Below are positions 14,552 to 22,527 of a stretch of 55,287 nt of DNA, piece by piece. Where the stretch lies: the IMG/VR virus record IMGVR_UViG_3300024999_000131, positions 1 to 55,287 of that record; one strand, written 5' to 3'. Position numbers and translations under genes: made by a program. The DNA comes from a virus. A model generated the notes under the pieces. It searched no databases. It was not told where the DNA came from and worked only from the letters and a program-made list of their open reading frames with translations. Each line of letters begins with the position of its first letter. Position 1 is the stretch's first letter.

Positions 14552-15187
14552 ATGCTAACGTCATGTAAAGAAAATCAATATCTCGTATTTTATTTTGATG
14601 ATGGGAAAAATGTAAAATATAATTTATCAACAGGAGAAACGATTGGTAAACTAGGTAAGCCTGTAAAAGATATCTGTACTCAACTTAGAGGTAATGATTT
14701 ATTGCAAGTTATAAAATCATTTCAAGACCAAAACTACAGTAATTTCTTAACCTTTTTAGACAAAAACTTTATCAATAAATCACACGCTAAAAAACGGTGG
14801 AGCAGTTATACCACTAGAGTAGATCGGATTACAAATATAGGCAGTTTTCTTTCGAAAATTGATAATTATAAATATCTTGAACAATATTTTGCATGTGGAA
14901 TTGAAAAACTTGATCCTACAATAAAATATAAAATAACTGAAATTCCAAAAAATTTAATTAAATTATGTAAAACATATAGTATTAAATTAACTAATGGTTT
15001 AATCGAATCATACAAACAAAAACCAGATTTATTTTCTAATTTATTAAATTATGAATTTACATCAATTAGTAGAAATAATATACAAGACATATTATTTCTA
15101 AATAAATATGGTAAAGACAAATTTGATCAGTTAATTAATAATTATAACTACAAACCAACATCATTATTACAATACATAGATAAATAA
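14552..15187 (+). CDS. PcfJ-like protein, N-terminal part
   Basis: ATG 14552 (AGGAGGAAC upstream) encodes 211 residues ending in SLLQYIDK. This is the helical N-terminal region of PcfJ-type proteins, found in conjugative elements and phages, with a LLxYI sequence that normally continues into the C-terminal domain. That domain is encoded in another frame from 15192. Joined, the two parts make about 385 residues, a normal PcfJ-like length. A +1 shift at the stop (AAA TAA C) would join them. PcfJ function is not established. Confidence 0.65.
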   Translation: MLTSCKENQYLVFYFDDGKNVKYNLSTGETIGKLGKPVKDICTQLRGNDLLQVIKSFQDQNYSNFLTFLDKNFINKSHAKKRWSSYTTRVDRITNIGSFLSKIDNYKYLEQYFACGIEKLDPTIKYKITEIPKNLIKLCKTYSIKLTNGLIESYKQKPDLFSNLLNYEFTSISRNNIQDILFLNKYGKDKFDQLINNYNYKPTSLLQYIDK

Positions 15188-15191
15188 CTTA

Positions 15192-15713
15192 ATGACATAT
15201 GAGGCATTGGATAACTTTCATTCCGTAGTTGGTGAGTTATTAGATTATTGCAATATGATGAGTAGAATTAGTCCAAAATATGAGAAGTATCCAAAAAATT
15301 TCTTAACAACTCACAAAATTGCTACACGAAATTATAACCGTTTGAAGGAGGTATTTATAGAAGAAGACTTTAAAAAAGTTATTGATTTAAAATTAGAGCA
15401 TACATATGATGATTATAAAATTGTTTACCCTAAGACTACACAAGATATTAAAGATGAAGCTGTACAACAGAATCATTGCGTAGCAAGTTATATACAAAAT
15501 GTTATTGATGGAAAAACGCATATTTTATTCTTGAGGAATAAAGAAAATATTGAAAGGAGTTTAGTAACATTAGAAATAAGAAATTATAAAGTTGTTCAGG
15601 CTAAAGGAAAATTTAATAGAGATGTGACTAAAGAGGAACAAGTTGTAATTAATAGGTATAATGAGAGGTTAAATAAAATTTATAATAAAAGGAAAGAGGA
15701 AATAGCATGTTAA
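15192..15713 (+). CDS. PcfJ-like protein, C-terminal part
   Basis: The 173-residue frame carries the PcfJ C-terminal signature: LLDYCNMMSRI, YPKNFLTTHK, and QNHCVASYIQNVIDGKTHIL (family LxHCVGxYxxxxxxGxxxI), then SLVTLEIRNYKVVQAKGKFN. ATG 15192 has no ribosome binding site, and the frame is open from 15180, overlapping the end of the upstream frame. It is therefore either the second half of a frameshifted gene or depends on translational coupling. It ends overlapping the next start by seven bases. Confidence 0.72.
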   Translation: MTYEALDNFHSVVGELLDYCNMMSRISPKYEKYPKNFLTTHKIATRNYNRLKEVFIEEDFKKVIDLKLEHTYDDYKIVYPKTTQDIKDEAVQQNHCVASYIQNVIDGKTHILFLRNKENIERSLVTLEIRNYKVVQAKGKFNRDVTKEEQVVINRYNERLNKIYNKRKEEIAC

Positions 15714-16417
15714 ATAAAAATTATATTGGGAGTAAAGTTAAGATAATTAATTTTAATAATTGGGTAGGTAAAAAAGAATATGCATATAAGGAAAATTATA
15801 TTGGAAAAATAGGAATAATTAAATCTGATTGGGGAAGTGGCAATAGGTTTAGTCTAAAATATGATGATCTAAATCTTCAAGAAATAGATAATGAAAATGG
15901 TAATTTGCTTTTTAGGCGTGAGAATTTAGAATTCTTATCTAATGAAAAAGAAGAAATCAAAGAAGAGAAAGAAGGAAATAAAATGAGTGTAAATATTAAT
16001 AAGATTGAAGTAGGTATGAAGGTAAAACAAATTAAGGAATTGCCGGGATTTGATTATATTGGTACAGAATTTAAAGTTACAGAAATTAAAGATTCAGTTG
16101 TAATGTGTGCAAATAGAATGATGGGGCTAGGAATATCGCAAGCTGAGTTTTTTAATTATTTCGAAGTAGAAGTTGAAAAAGAAAAATTTGAGTTTATAAC
16201 TATTGAAATTAAAGATGGTATTAAGATCACTAGAAAAGGTAAATTGACGCTTGTGGAACTTCCTGATGGTTCTCGTGGAGCATCTAAGTGTTTGCCTACA
16301 GATACATATGATAGGCAAAGAGGATATGATATTGCGTTTCTAAAAGCGGATATTAGAGCAGATGAAAAAGTTATGAAATTGAAGTTGCAGAAGTTAGCGG
16401 AGTTGAGAAAATACTAG
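15707..16417 (+). CDS. Two SH3-like domains fused, with internal start
   Basis: The 236-residue frame starts at ATG 15707 (AAAGAGGAAA upstream). Residues 1-80 form an SH3-like domain (NYIGSKVKIINFNNW, YIGKIGIIKSDWGSGNRF). An acidic linker (EKEEIKEEKEGNK) leads to an in-frame ATG at 15983 with its own AGAAGGAAATAAA site, after which a second domain begins (KIEVGMKVKQIKELPG). The linker looks like two formerly separate genes joined after stop loss, and the shorter product of 144 residues may also be made. Function unknown. Confidence 0.7.
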   Translation: MLNKNYIGSKVKIINFNNWVGKKEYAYKENYIGKIGIIKSDWGSGNRFSLKYDDLNLQEIDNENGNLLFRRENLEFLSNEKEEIKEEKEGNKMSVNINKIEVGMKVKQIKELPGFDYIGTEFKVTEIKDSVVMCANRMMGLGISQAEFFNYFEVEVEKEKFEFITIEIKDGIKITRKGKLTLVELPDGSRGASKCLPTDTYDRQRGYDIAFLKADIRADEKVMKLKLQKLAELRKY

Positions 16418-16432
16418 GTAAAAAATAATAAA

Positions 16433-16477
16433 TGTGTTTTCTGAAAGTGGCTTGTAGCAATGCTTTCAGAAAACACA
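16433..16477 (+). other. 15-bp intergenic stem-loop with AAGTGGCTTGTAGCAATG loop
   Basis: A perfect 15-bp stem (TGTGTTTTCTGAAAG with CTTTCAGAAAACACA) holds the loop TGGCTTGTAGCAATG. AAGTGGC and TAGCAA match the stem-loop at 12903, and AAGTGGCTT matches 27954-27962. No U-tract follows (ATATAACATC). It is the joint longest perfect intergenic stem in the window. Confidence 0.78.
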
Positions 16478-16530
16478 ATATAACATCAAACGAATCGTTT
16501 ATTGGATTATAAAAGGAGTAAAATAATTAA

Positions 16531-16785
16531 ATGAAAATAGATGAAATGATTAAACTTCTTGATAAAGAAGAAAAATCTCTTCTTGAAGAAATCAGTGAAA
16601 GAGAAACAAGACTTAATGAAATTCAAATAACTAAAAGTGAATTATTAAGATTTAAACAGCAATTAAAGTTAAAATGCGACAAATGTAATGGTACTGGTAA
16701 GGTATTTAGAAGGTCTTGTGCAGAAGATGATGGAGATTATTATAATTGTGAAAAATGTAATGGAAAAGGAATATTAATACCATAA
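16531..16785 (+). CDS. Coiled-coil protein with DnaJ-type CxxCxGxG zinc finger
   Basis: The 84-residue product has an N-terminal coiled coil (LDKEEKSLLEEISERETRLN, about residues 9-45) followed by CDKCNGTGKV at about 50 and CEKCNGKGIL at about 73, a pair of CxxCxGxG motifs like half of a DnaJ zinc domain. A related motif is at 25087-25308. Such modules bind proteins. Phage partners are unknown. AAAGGAG precedes the ATG. Confidence 0.75.
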   Translation: MKIDEMIKLLDKEEKSLLEEISERETRLNEIQITKSELLRFKQQLKLKCDKCNGTGKVFRRSCAEDDGDYYNCEKCNGKGILIP

Positions 16786-16827
16786 ACTTAACCTTTCAAC
16801 CCAAATAATAATTAGGAGGATAAGATA

Positions 16828-17187
16828 ATGAAACAAAAATACACGTTAGTAAAGAGAGAACCAGTTAAGGAAAAGACTTTTAGGGTAATAATTGTAGCAG
16901 ATTCAAATGATGCTGATTATATTACAGAAGATGCAATATATACAGAACAGGAATTTAATGATTCTGTCAATATTTTAATAGACTTAATTAAAAATCATAG
17001 TGGCAGACATGAATTTGAAAATTTTCGAAATGAAACTGAAGAAGGTTATATAGAGATACCTTACTGCGAATGGGGAAGTTGCCACTCCTTAGAAAGTATT
17101 GAAATTACTTGTGAAGATGTTGACGGAATTATTTACAACGTTGAATTAATAGATGATGAAGGAAAATTGATTCCCTCGAAAAACTGA
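16828..17187 (+). CDS. Unknown acidic protein
   Basis: The 119-residue protein (TTAGGAGGAT upstream) has a beta-rich start (FRVIIVADSNDADYITEDAI), a helix (FNDSVNILIDLIKNH) and a second beta region (YIEIPYCEWGSCHSLESIEI). The acidic composition and layout are coherent, but no family is recognised. Confidence 0.7.
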   Translation: MKQKYTLVKREPVKEKTFRVIIVADSNDADYITEDAIYTEQEFNDSVNILIDLIKNHSGRHEFENFRNETEEGYIEIPYCEWGSCHSLESIEITCEDVDGIIYNVELIDDEGKLIPSKN

Positions 17188-17212
17188 ATTTAAGCTATGG
17201 AAAGGAGAAAAT

Positions 17213-17542
17213 ATGAAGATTATATTTTTCGGAAGCACAAAACAATCTGCATTTGACGAATTAGAACATCGTATCAAAACACAAATTAACAAAGGAGATA
17301 TAAAGATAATTCAAAAATCCATGTATGATTACATAGTATGTTTAAATAATGGAGATTCACTAAGAGCAATGAGAGGAACAGAAACTATTCGTGGATATAA
17401 ATGTGATAAAGCAATTGTAGACTCAAAAGTAGATGAGGATATCATTCAATATATTCGATATTCATGTTTATGTTGCTCTTCAGAGTTACCAGAAGAAGAC
17501 AGATTTATACGATATCCATTTGGGATTGGATATACCCTATAG
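17213..17542 (+). CDS. Unknown protein
   Basis: A 109-residue ORF with AAAGGAG upstream. A central GDSLRAMRGTETIRGYKCDKAIVD is reminiscent of the RGxRxDxxIVDE strand that ends the ATPase core of phage terminases and helicases, but there is no P-loop and the protein is too short for either. CLCC follows near the C-terminus. The likeness may be fortuitous. Confidence 0.65.
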   Translation: MKIIFFGSTKQSAFDELEHRIKTQINKGDIKIIQKSMYDYIVCLNNGDSLRAMRGTETIRGYKCDKAIVDSKVDEDIIQYIRYSCLCCSSELPEEDRFIRYPFGIGYTL

Positions 17543-17587
17543 AAAAAGAATTTGATCCTATAATTTAAAGAAAGAAGGAATATAATA

Positions 17588-17887
17588 ATGCCACATTATA
17601 AAAAGAAACCAGTGATTATTGAGGCAGTTCAATGGGTGGGAGACAACGCAACAGAAATAATGTTGTTTGTTGGTAAAAAATTGAAAGTGTCTAGACCTCC
17701 TTATGGTATGGAACTAGATAAAGATATTCCAAAAGAAGCATACACGATTATTATTCCAACATTAGAAGGAGACATGAAAGCTTCTAAAGGAGATTTTATT
17801 ATCAAAGGTGTAAATGGAGAATTTTATCCTTGTAAACCTAATATTTTTGAAAAGACATATGAATTGGTTGAGAGTTATTTTAATTAG
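17588..17887 (+). CDS. Conserved phage protein (GDFIIKGVxGEFYPCKP family)
   Basis: The 99-residue product begins HYKKKPVIIEAVQWVG and ends KGDFIIKGVNGEFYPCKPNI, FEKTYELVE. This head-and-tail pattern is very common in Firmicute phages, always without known function. A paralogue at 26398-26673 (KAIIIEA, EGDYIITGVKGERYPCKPDI) lies 9 kb away. AAAGAAGGA precedes the ATG. Confidence 0.8.
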   Translation: MPHYKKKPVIIEAVQWVGDNATEIMLFVGKKLKVSRPPYGMELDKDIPKEAYTIIIPTLEGDMKASKGDFIIKGVNGEFYPCKPNIFEKTYELVESYFN

Positions 17888-17930
17888 TATAAAAATACAG
17901 TTTCAAGTGATAGAGAAAGGAAATAAATAA

Positions 17931-18080
17931 ATGAAGTGTAATACATGTATCCATGAGTGGACATATTCTGCTGATTGGACTTCTCCTTATGGAGAATGGG
18001 CTTGTATGAAAACAGAAAATGATTTATATGGAACTAGGTCAGAAGACGTAGAAAATTGTGAACATTACATAGAAAAATAA
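17931..18080 (+). CDS. Small Cys-containing protein
   Basis: A 49-residue ORF with AGAAAGGAAA upstream, beginning MKCNTCIHEWTYSADWTSPY and ending ENCEHYIEK. CxxC plus two later Cys (GEWACMK, ENCEH) resemble the four-Cys pattern of other tiny proteins here (18848, 24839, 50099). Likely zinc-binding; function unknown. Confidence 0.68.
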   Translation: MKCNTCIHEWTYSADWTSPYGEWACMKTENDLYGTRSEDVENCEHYIEK

Positions 18081-18127
18081 TAATCCTATAATACCACTGA
18101 TTTATTGTATTATGAAAGGAGAAAATA

Positions 18128-18319
18128 ATGTTTCCTCTTAAATTAGAAAGTGAAAGCTATTATGCTGGGATGGGAGAATATGAAACAAGAAGTGTTATAA
18201 GTTTTCAAAGTGGACAAAGAATTGCTCATGTAGATTATTTGAATTGGGAAAACATCTATAAGATTAATAATTATGTTAAGAGTTTGGAAGATGAGATATT
18301 AAGATTAAAGAACATTTAA
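18128..18319 (+). CDS. Small protein, unknown
   Basis: A 63-residue ORF (MFPLKLESESYYAGMGEYET) preceded by AAAGGAG. A beta-like N-terminal half is followed by a helix (IYKINNYVKSLEDEILRLKN) that could form a coiled coil. No known family. Confidence 0.65.
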   Translation: MFPLKLESESYYAGMGEYETRSVISFQSGQRIAHVDYLNWENIYKINNYVKSLEDEILRLKNI

Positions 18320-18352
18320 AAATGCTATTTGAAAGGACGGGAGTATTATAAT

Positions 18353-18604
18353 ATGTCTTTAGATAAATATGTTTCTAAATTAAAATCTAGATTACATCCT
18401 CTACAACTAAAACGTATAGACATAGAATCATCTTACAGGGAGCAAAGAAAGAAATTGGAAACTGATTTCAAAGAACAAATACAAGCTATTCAAGATGTGT
18501 GTACACATCGTTGGGAAGATGGAAAGAGTGCTTTAGATTCCACTTCTCCACCATTCTGCGATACATATTGTCAGATATGCAATAAATTTGATTTTAGTGG
18601 TTAA
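18353..18604 (+). CDS. Coiled-coil protein with C-terminal Cys/His site
   Basis: ATG 18353 is preferred over the earlier TTG because AAAGGACGGGAG precedes it. The 83-residue product has a basic coiled coil (LQLKRIDIESSYREQRKKLE) and a C-terminal part with CTHRWEDG and CDTYCQICNKF, probably one zinc site (Cys-His-Cys-Cys). Function unknown. Confidence 0.68.
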   Translation: MSLDKYVSKLKSRLHPLQLKRIDIESSYREQRKKLETDFKEQIQAIQDVCTHRWEDGKSALDSTSPPFCDTYCQICNKFDFSG

Positions 18605-18646
18605 GCACACGAAACACAATATTTAAGGGTTAGGAGGAAAATAAAA

Positions 18647-18802
18647 TTGATTGTAAAAGCACTTATTGAAATTAACGGGGATAATTTGGAAGGAATTGAT
18701 TCAGAAGATGCTACTTATATTTTAGAAACAATTCTTCATGATGGATGTGAGGTATGTCAGTTAGACGGAAGCATTGAAGTATTAGAATTTATAAATCTAT
18801 AG
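18647..18802 (+). CDS. Small protein, TTG start
   Basis: TTG 18647 with AGGAGGAAA upstream begins a 51-residue frame (IVKALIEINGDNLEGIDSED) that is acidic and alternates strand and helix; it contains CEVC. The composition and binding site support it as a real gene without an ATG. Confidence 0.6.
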   Translation: MIVKALIEINGDNLEGIDSEDATYILETILHDGCEVCQLDGSIEVLEFINL

Positions 18803-18847
18803 ATTGAATTCCAAATTTGCAAGTATTTTAGAAAGGAGATAAGTCAA

Positions 18848-18964
18848 ATGTGTAAATATGGGACTTCTGAACATCATTGTGTTATCACAAAAGGAAAGTG
18901 TGATCAAAAGTCTGATGAAGAATGTATAGTATATATTTCTTACGAAGAAATGATTAGAGAATAG
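18848..18964 (+). CDS. Tiny Cys-containing protein
   Basis: A 38-residue ORF, MCKYGTSEHHCVITKGKCDQ onward, with AAAGGAG upstream. Four Cys and two His in 30 residues suggest a single zinc site, as in the neighbouring tiny proteins. It ends just before the promoter at 18979. Confidence 0.62.
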   Translation: MCKYGTSEHHCVITKGKCDQKSDEECIVYISYEEMIRE

Positions 18965-18978
18965 TTGGAAAATAAAGT

Positions 18979-19007
18979 TTGACTTCTTAGTATAAACATA
19001 ATATAAT
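18979..19007 (+). promoter_or_regulatory. Sigma-A-type promoter
   Basis: TTGACT (18979-18984) and TATAAT (19002-19007) stand 17 bp apart in the gap before the lipoprotein gene at 19059. Transcription would begin about 40 bases before that gene's start. Confidence 0.8.
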
Positions 19008-19058
19008 AAATGTATACATAGGAGACATGAAAGATTTCTTTTATAGGAGGTGAGAATT

Positions 19059-19361
19059 ATGAAGAAAATAAGTTTCCTTATTGGGACATTAATTTTATCT
19101 GTAGCACTTACTGGTTGTGGGGCAGAAATTACCGAAAAACCAGTAAAATTCAAAATTATTGATGTATCTGCAAACAATTACGGAACTATTTTGATTTTGG
19201 TTGATGAAACAAATAATCGTGTTACAAAGCATACAGTTTATGATAACTACAAATTTAATACGGATTTTAAAATTAAAAGTAAAGAAGATTTGATTGGAAA
19301 ATATCTTTATAGTGATGTATATTCAAGCTTAAAACAAAATACAGTAATTAAATCAGAATAA
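19059..19361 (+). CDS. Small lipoprotein
   Basis: ATG 19059 follows ATAGGAGGTGAG. MKKISFLIGTLILSVALTGC is a full lipoprotein signal, with lipobox ALTGC and lipidated Cys 20. The mature domain of about 80 residues is beta-rich (KFKIIDVSANNYGTILILVD) and ends KQNTVIKSE. It is the first gene after a consensus promoter, so it is probably made early. It is similar in size to the lipoprotein at 6618 but not clearly homologous. Confidence 0.78.
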   Translation: MKKISFLIGTLILSVALTGCGAEITEKPVKFKIIDVSANNYGTILILVDETNNRVTKHTVYDNYKFNTDFKIKSKEDLIGKYLYSDVYSSLKQNTVIKSE

Positions 19362-19406
19362 AAAGTCTAATTCGAAGGAATTTAAAATAAAAAGGAGAGA
19401 ATACAA

Positions 19407-20051
19407 ATGTTTTACGATGACGAAAGTAGAGAACCTTATTATAATCCAGAAGATTTTTTAGAGGAATACGAAGTAAACCTAAGGGAAATTATTGCCAAAG
19501 CAGTTAATGACAAGATTAAGAATACAATTGAAAAACTACAATTGACAGAAGACGAAAACAAGAGACTCAGTAAAGAAATCAGTGAATTAAAAAGAGGCAT
19601 ATTTAATACTGATAGATTACATAAGGAACAATTAGACAAAGCGTTGAAAGAAAAAGAATTAGAAATTCAGAGGAAATTAAATTGTGGTTTTGTCCCCCAT
19701 GATAAAGTTTGGTATATTGAATCAAAAGCAAAACAGACAAAATGCGAACAATGTAATGGGAATTATAATGTTGAAGTTGAAGTATTGGGTAAGAAGACAA
19801 AGGCTAGTTGTCCACATTGTTCTTATGGGAATATCACAACTTATACATATTCTGTAAAACAAGATATTGTATCTTCTATTTATTATAATTATCATAGAGA
19901 AGATAGAAATAAAAATCAGGGAATAATTCTAAATGTAGATAAAATATATTTGGATAAGTATGATGGTCAAAAAGATTTAAAGAATTTATATAAGACCCTA
20001 GAAGAGGCTCAGATAGAATGTGATATTAGGAATGCAAAGGCAATAGGATGA
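19407..20051 (+). CDS. Coiled-coil protein with zinc finger
   Basis: The 214-residue product has an acidic N-terminus, a coiled coil at about 30-95 (KLQLTEDENKRLSKEISELK), then CEQCNGNY at about 111 and CPHCSYGN at about 133 forming a probable zinc finger, and a C-terminal mixed domain. A layout of coiled coil plus Cys-pair finger is frequent among phage early proteins. AAAGGAGAG precedes the ATG. Function unknown. Confidence 0.72.
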   Translation: MFYDDESREPYYNPEDFLEEYEVNLREIIAKAVNDKIKNTIEKLQLTEDENKRLSKEISELKRGIFNTDRLHKEQLDKALKEKELEIQRKLNCGFVPHDKVWYIESKAKQTKCEQCNGNYNVEVEVLGKKTKASCPHCSYGNITTYTYSVKQDIVSSIYYNYHREDRNKNQGIILNVDKIYLDKYDGQKDLKNLYKTLEEAQIECDIRNAKAIG

Positions 20052-20089
20052 AAAATTAGATTTATCGTATTTAGAAAGGAGGAAGGTAT

Positions 20090-20329
20090 GTGTTAGAAAT
20101 AGTTAGTGTTAAATCTGATGATTGGAACGCAATTTATGTAAATGGAGAGAAGTTGGTTGAACATCACAGTATTAATTGGGAATGGTTTCTTCAAGTCTTA
20201 TCAGATAGGGGATTAATTACATATAAACTCAGAGAATATGAGCTTACTGAAAATGCTGTAGAAAAAGTTTTGAAATGTAGTTATCCTGAAAAAGTAAGTG
20301 AATTTCCTAAAAAGTTGCACATAGTATAA
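20090..20329 (+). CDS. Small protein of a paralogous pair, GTG start
   Basis: GTG 20090 is the start, with AAAGGAGGAAGG upstream. The 79-residue product shares the DW...HSI...W core (SDDWNAIYVNG, HHSINWEWFLQVL) with the product of 6054-6251, but has a longer basic tail. Function unknown. Confidence 0.7.
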   Translation: MLEIVSVKSDDWNAIYVNGEKLVEHHSINWEWFLQVLSDRGLITYKLREYELTENAVEKVLKCSYPEKVSEFPKKLHIV

Positions 20330-20369
20330 AAGTTTCATTTGCTAGGATTATAAAGGAGGAAAATAAAAA

Positions 20370-20693
20370 TTGAATTGTGTAATTTGTGATAAAGAGATCA
20401 AAGAGAGTAGTTATAGTCATAAAATAATTTGTGGTGATAAATGCTTTTATATTGATTTTTGGAATGATAAGGTAAAAATTAAAGACAACAAGAACACTGT
20501 AAGAATTGATGGAAAGCACTATCATATTGGAAACGAAAATAGTAGAAGTTCGTTTAGAGGTTTTGGTGGAGATAAATGTATAATCAAATTCTTTGATGGT
20601 AGAGAAGTGGTTACTACTAACCTTTGGCATAATGGTACTATTCCAGAAAGTCATAAAGAATTACTGCCAGATAATGCAAAGTTTATTAAATAG
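20370..20693 (+). CDS. Zinc-finger-like small protein, TTG start
   Basis: TTG 20370 lies after AAAGGAGGAAA. The 107-residue product starts NCVICDKEIKESSYSHKIIC with a further GDKC, a four-Cys zinc-finger-like start, followed by a basic, beta-rich domain (VRIDGKHYHIGNENSRSSFR). Possibly nucleic-acid binding; not assigned. Confidence 0.68.
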   Translation: MNCVICDKEIKESSYSHKIICGDKCFYIDFWNDKVKIKDNKNTVRIDGKHYHIGNENSRSSFRGFGGDKCIIKFFDGREVVTTNLWHNGTIPESHKELLPDNAKFIK

Positions 20694-20740
20694 TATCCAT
20701 AGCAGTATATGATTTGAATTTAAATAAGGAGTGATTTATT

Positions 20741-20920
20741 ATGAAAAAGATTGATCTGTTTATATCATTTGGAGCAGGATTAATGACATTTGGTTCTATC
20801 TTTAATTATCTTACTTGTGATTATGCTTGGGCATTAATTCAATTTAAAATTGTATTGGGGTTTGGAGTTGTCGCGTTTCTAAGAAATAGAGCTATTAAAA
20901 CTAAATGGTGTACAAAATGA
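20741..20920 (+). CDS. Small two-pass membrane protein
   Basis: A 59-residue ORF with AAGGAGTG upstream. Two hydrophobic segments (LFISFGAGLMTFGSIFNYL; ALIQFKIVLGFGVVAFL) flank a short loop, and the C-terminus is basic (RNRAIKTKW). It overlaps the next gene by four bases (ATGA), a typical coupling arrangement. Confidence 0.68.
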   Translation: MKKIDLFISFGAGLMTFGSIFNYLTCDYAWALIQFKIVLGFGVVAFLRNRAIKTKWCTK

Positions 20921-21084
20921 GCAAAGACGGATTAACAAATAAACATCTTCAAATTATTCGTGAAGGTATTATAATGTTAGAGTGTGATTCTTGTTCTTTA
21001 GTTAAAGAATGTCAACGAAGTGACAATACTTTTTGTAGTGATATTGGTGAGTGGTTAAAAATAAGAATGGAGGTAAATAATTAA
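20917..21084 (+). CDS. Small Cys-containing protein
   Basis: It starts at the ATGA overlap with the membrane-protein stop and encodes 55 residues. CDSCSLVKEC followed by TFCSDIGEW gives a four-Cys cluster, probably zinc-binding. Translation probably depends on the upstream gene, since no independent binding site is visible. Confidence 0.65.
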   Translation: MSKDGLTNKHLQIIREGIIMLECDSCSLVKECQRSDNTFCSDIGEWLKIRMEVNN

Positions 21085-21086
21085 AA

Positions 21087-21422
21087 ATGAACATTGATTT
21101 TAATATTTATAAATTAAAGAAAGATAGCAAAACATATAAACAATGGTCAACAAAAGATTACATGCAAAAAGAATTAGATTGTGACATTATCATTGTTGGA
21201 GAAGAAATGTTAGGTGATAAATTATATCTTAGAGGTCTTACTGTCGGTGAGAAAGGGTTATGTTTAATTGGTGGATTATTGTTAGATGAATCTGGATACT
21301 TAATTCCAGAAGAAGATTTAGAATACACATCTTGTTCATCAGAGTTTAACATTCATAAGAAGTATCTAAATGTGAGAATTATCGAAGATATTCAGAGAAT
21401 CAATGAGAGATTGGTTAAATAA
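21087..21422 (+). CDS. Unknown protein
   Basis: The 111-residue product (ATGGAGGT upstream, inside the end of the previous gene) contains DCDIIIVGEEMLGDKLYLRG and GEKGLCLIGGLLLDESGYLI, a beta-rich domain with conserved-looking Gly turns. No family recognised. Confidence 0.68.
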   Translation: MNIDFNIYKLKKDSKTYKQWSTKDYMQKELDCDIIIVGEEMLGDKLYLRGLTVGEKGLCLIGGLLLDESGYLIPEEDLEYTSCSSEFNIHKKYLNVRIIEDIQRINERLVK

Positions 21423-21446
21423 ATAAATTAGGAAGAAGGAATAAAA

Positions 21447-21890
21447 ATGAAAAGTATTTTCAAAGGCAAGAACATTCAAAAGGTATATAAGTTTGAAAAA
21501 TATTCCAGTTACCAGTATAATAAAATTCCATATATTTTAATAGTTGATGAAATTGAAAGCTTTGAAACTATTTTAGAAACAGAATTAGATAAACCACCTC
21601 TTAGTATGCATGATCAATTTTACTTGGTAAAAGAAGACAAAATTATAAATATTGAAAAAGCATTGCGTGGAACAGATAATGTAATGGTTTATTTGACTGA
21701 TGTTGTTTTAAGCACAAAAGAAGAGACAGATGAATCACTTAAAGAAGCAATCAAGAAGAGAGACAAATATTTAATTGATTTAGAAAAATATAATAAAGAT
21801 TATGCTCGAAGAGAAAAGATTGAAGATTATAGAAGAAAATATAGAGACACATTGTTTTTTGTACGATGGTTTATGAAAAAACCAGAGTAG
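21447..21890 (+). CDS. Unknown protein with helical C-terminus
   Basis: The 147-residue protein has a beta-rich first half (YILIVDEIESFETILETELD) and a highly charged helical second half (DESLKEAIKKRDKYLIDLEK; RREKIEDYRRKYRDTLFF). AAGAAGGA precedes the ATG. No known motif. Confidence 0.68.
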   Translation: MKSIFKGKNIQKVYKFEKYSSYQYNKIPYILIVDEIESFETILETELDKPPLSMHDQFYLVKEDKIINIEKALRGTDNVMVYLTDVVLSTKEETDESLKEAIKKRDKYLIDLEKYNKDYARREKIEDYRRKYRDTLFFVRWFMKKPE

Positions 21891-21933
21891 ATTTTTCTAA
21901 TAAACGAATTATTTAAGTGAAGGAATGAATAAG

Positions 21934-22143
21934 ATGTTAGATTTTGTTGAAAACGACATACTGCTTTTTAGATTGTTAGAGGATATTGGAAATAGAATTG
22001 AAGGATATAATTATATTAAATTCAGTGAAACAGACAAATATAATACATGGAATTTAGAAAAGGATTTATTAAATCGCAAAGAAAGACTTAATAAAGACAT
22101 AAATATTTTAGTTCAACATATTCTAGAAACATATAAGTCTTAA
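21934..22143 (+). CDS. Small helical protein
   Basis: ATG 21934 is preferred to 21925 because GAAGGA ends nine bases before it. The 69-residue product (MLDFVENDILLFRLLEDIGN) is nearly all helix and charged. Unknown function. Confidence 0.62.
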   Translation: MLDFVENDILLFRLLEDIGNRIEGYNYIKFSETDKYNTWNLEKDLLNRKERLNKDINILVQHILETYKS

Positions 22144-22171
22144 ATAAATAAAATGAAGGAGAATTAAACGT

Positions 22172-22489
22172 ATGGAACTGCTAAATTTACATGACAAAGT
22201 TTATGACTGCTATACCAATAAAGTCAAAGGAAATAAACTACTCACATATGAAATGGTTCAGCGAAAATTAACTCGTAATTATCACTTATCCAAGAAAATA
22301 AAATTAGGTTCACAGGAATTATGTCTGTACGGGTGTTTGACATTTCTTGTGAGCGAAGGTTGTATTTTGTGGATAAAGAACTATATAGGCACTGATACCT
22401 CATGGTTTACAAAAGATATGAAGAAATACAACAAACTCAATGAGCAATTAGGAATTGATAATAATTTAAGAGAATTTAAGCTTGACTAA
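22172..22489 (+). CDS. Unknown basic protein
   Basis: The 105-residue product has a Lys-rich mixed fold with CLYGCLTFLVSEGCILWIKN in the centre. GAAGGAG precedes ATG 22172. Its last codons overlap the -35 element of the promoter at 22482, so the next transcription unit begins inside this gene's end. Confidence 0.67.
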   Translation: MELLNLHDKVYDCYTNKVKGNKLLTYEMVQRKLTRNYHLSKKIKLGSQELCLYGCLTFLVSEGCILWIKNYIGTDTSWFTKDMKKYNKLNEQLGIDNNLREFKLD

Positions 22490-22510
22490 ATATAAAAATA
22501 ATTATATAAT
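22482..22510 (+). promoter_or_regulatory. Sigma-A-type promoter
   Basis: TTGACT (22482-22487) is 17 bp from TATAAT (22505-22510). The -35 lies in the last codons of the preceding gene. The start site would fall only about 10 bases before the next gene's ribosome binding site. Confidence 0.75.
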
Positions 22511-22527
22511 GAAAGAGGAATAATGAA

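Noticed and set aside
17213-17542. Terminase or helicase fragment
   Set aside because: RGTETIRGYKCDKAIVD resembles a terminase strand, but there is no P-loop and the ORF is intact and short, so I kept it as unknown.
18797-19177. 126-codon minus-strand ORF
   Set aside because: It crosses a consensus + strand promoter, a four-Cys + gene and the lipoprotein start, and has no binding site of its own.
20307-20654. 115-codon minus-strand ORF
   Set aside because: It is antisense to two + genes with clear binding sites; composition typical of shadow frames.
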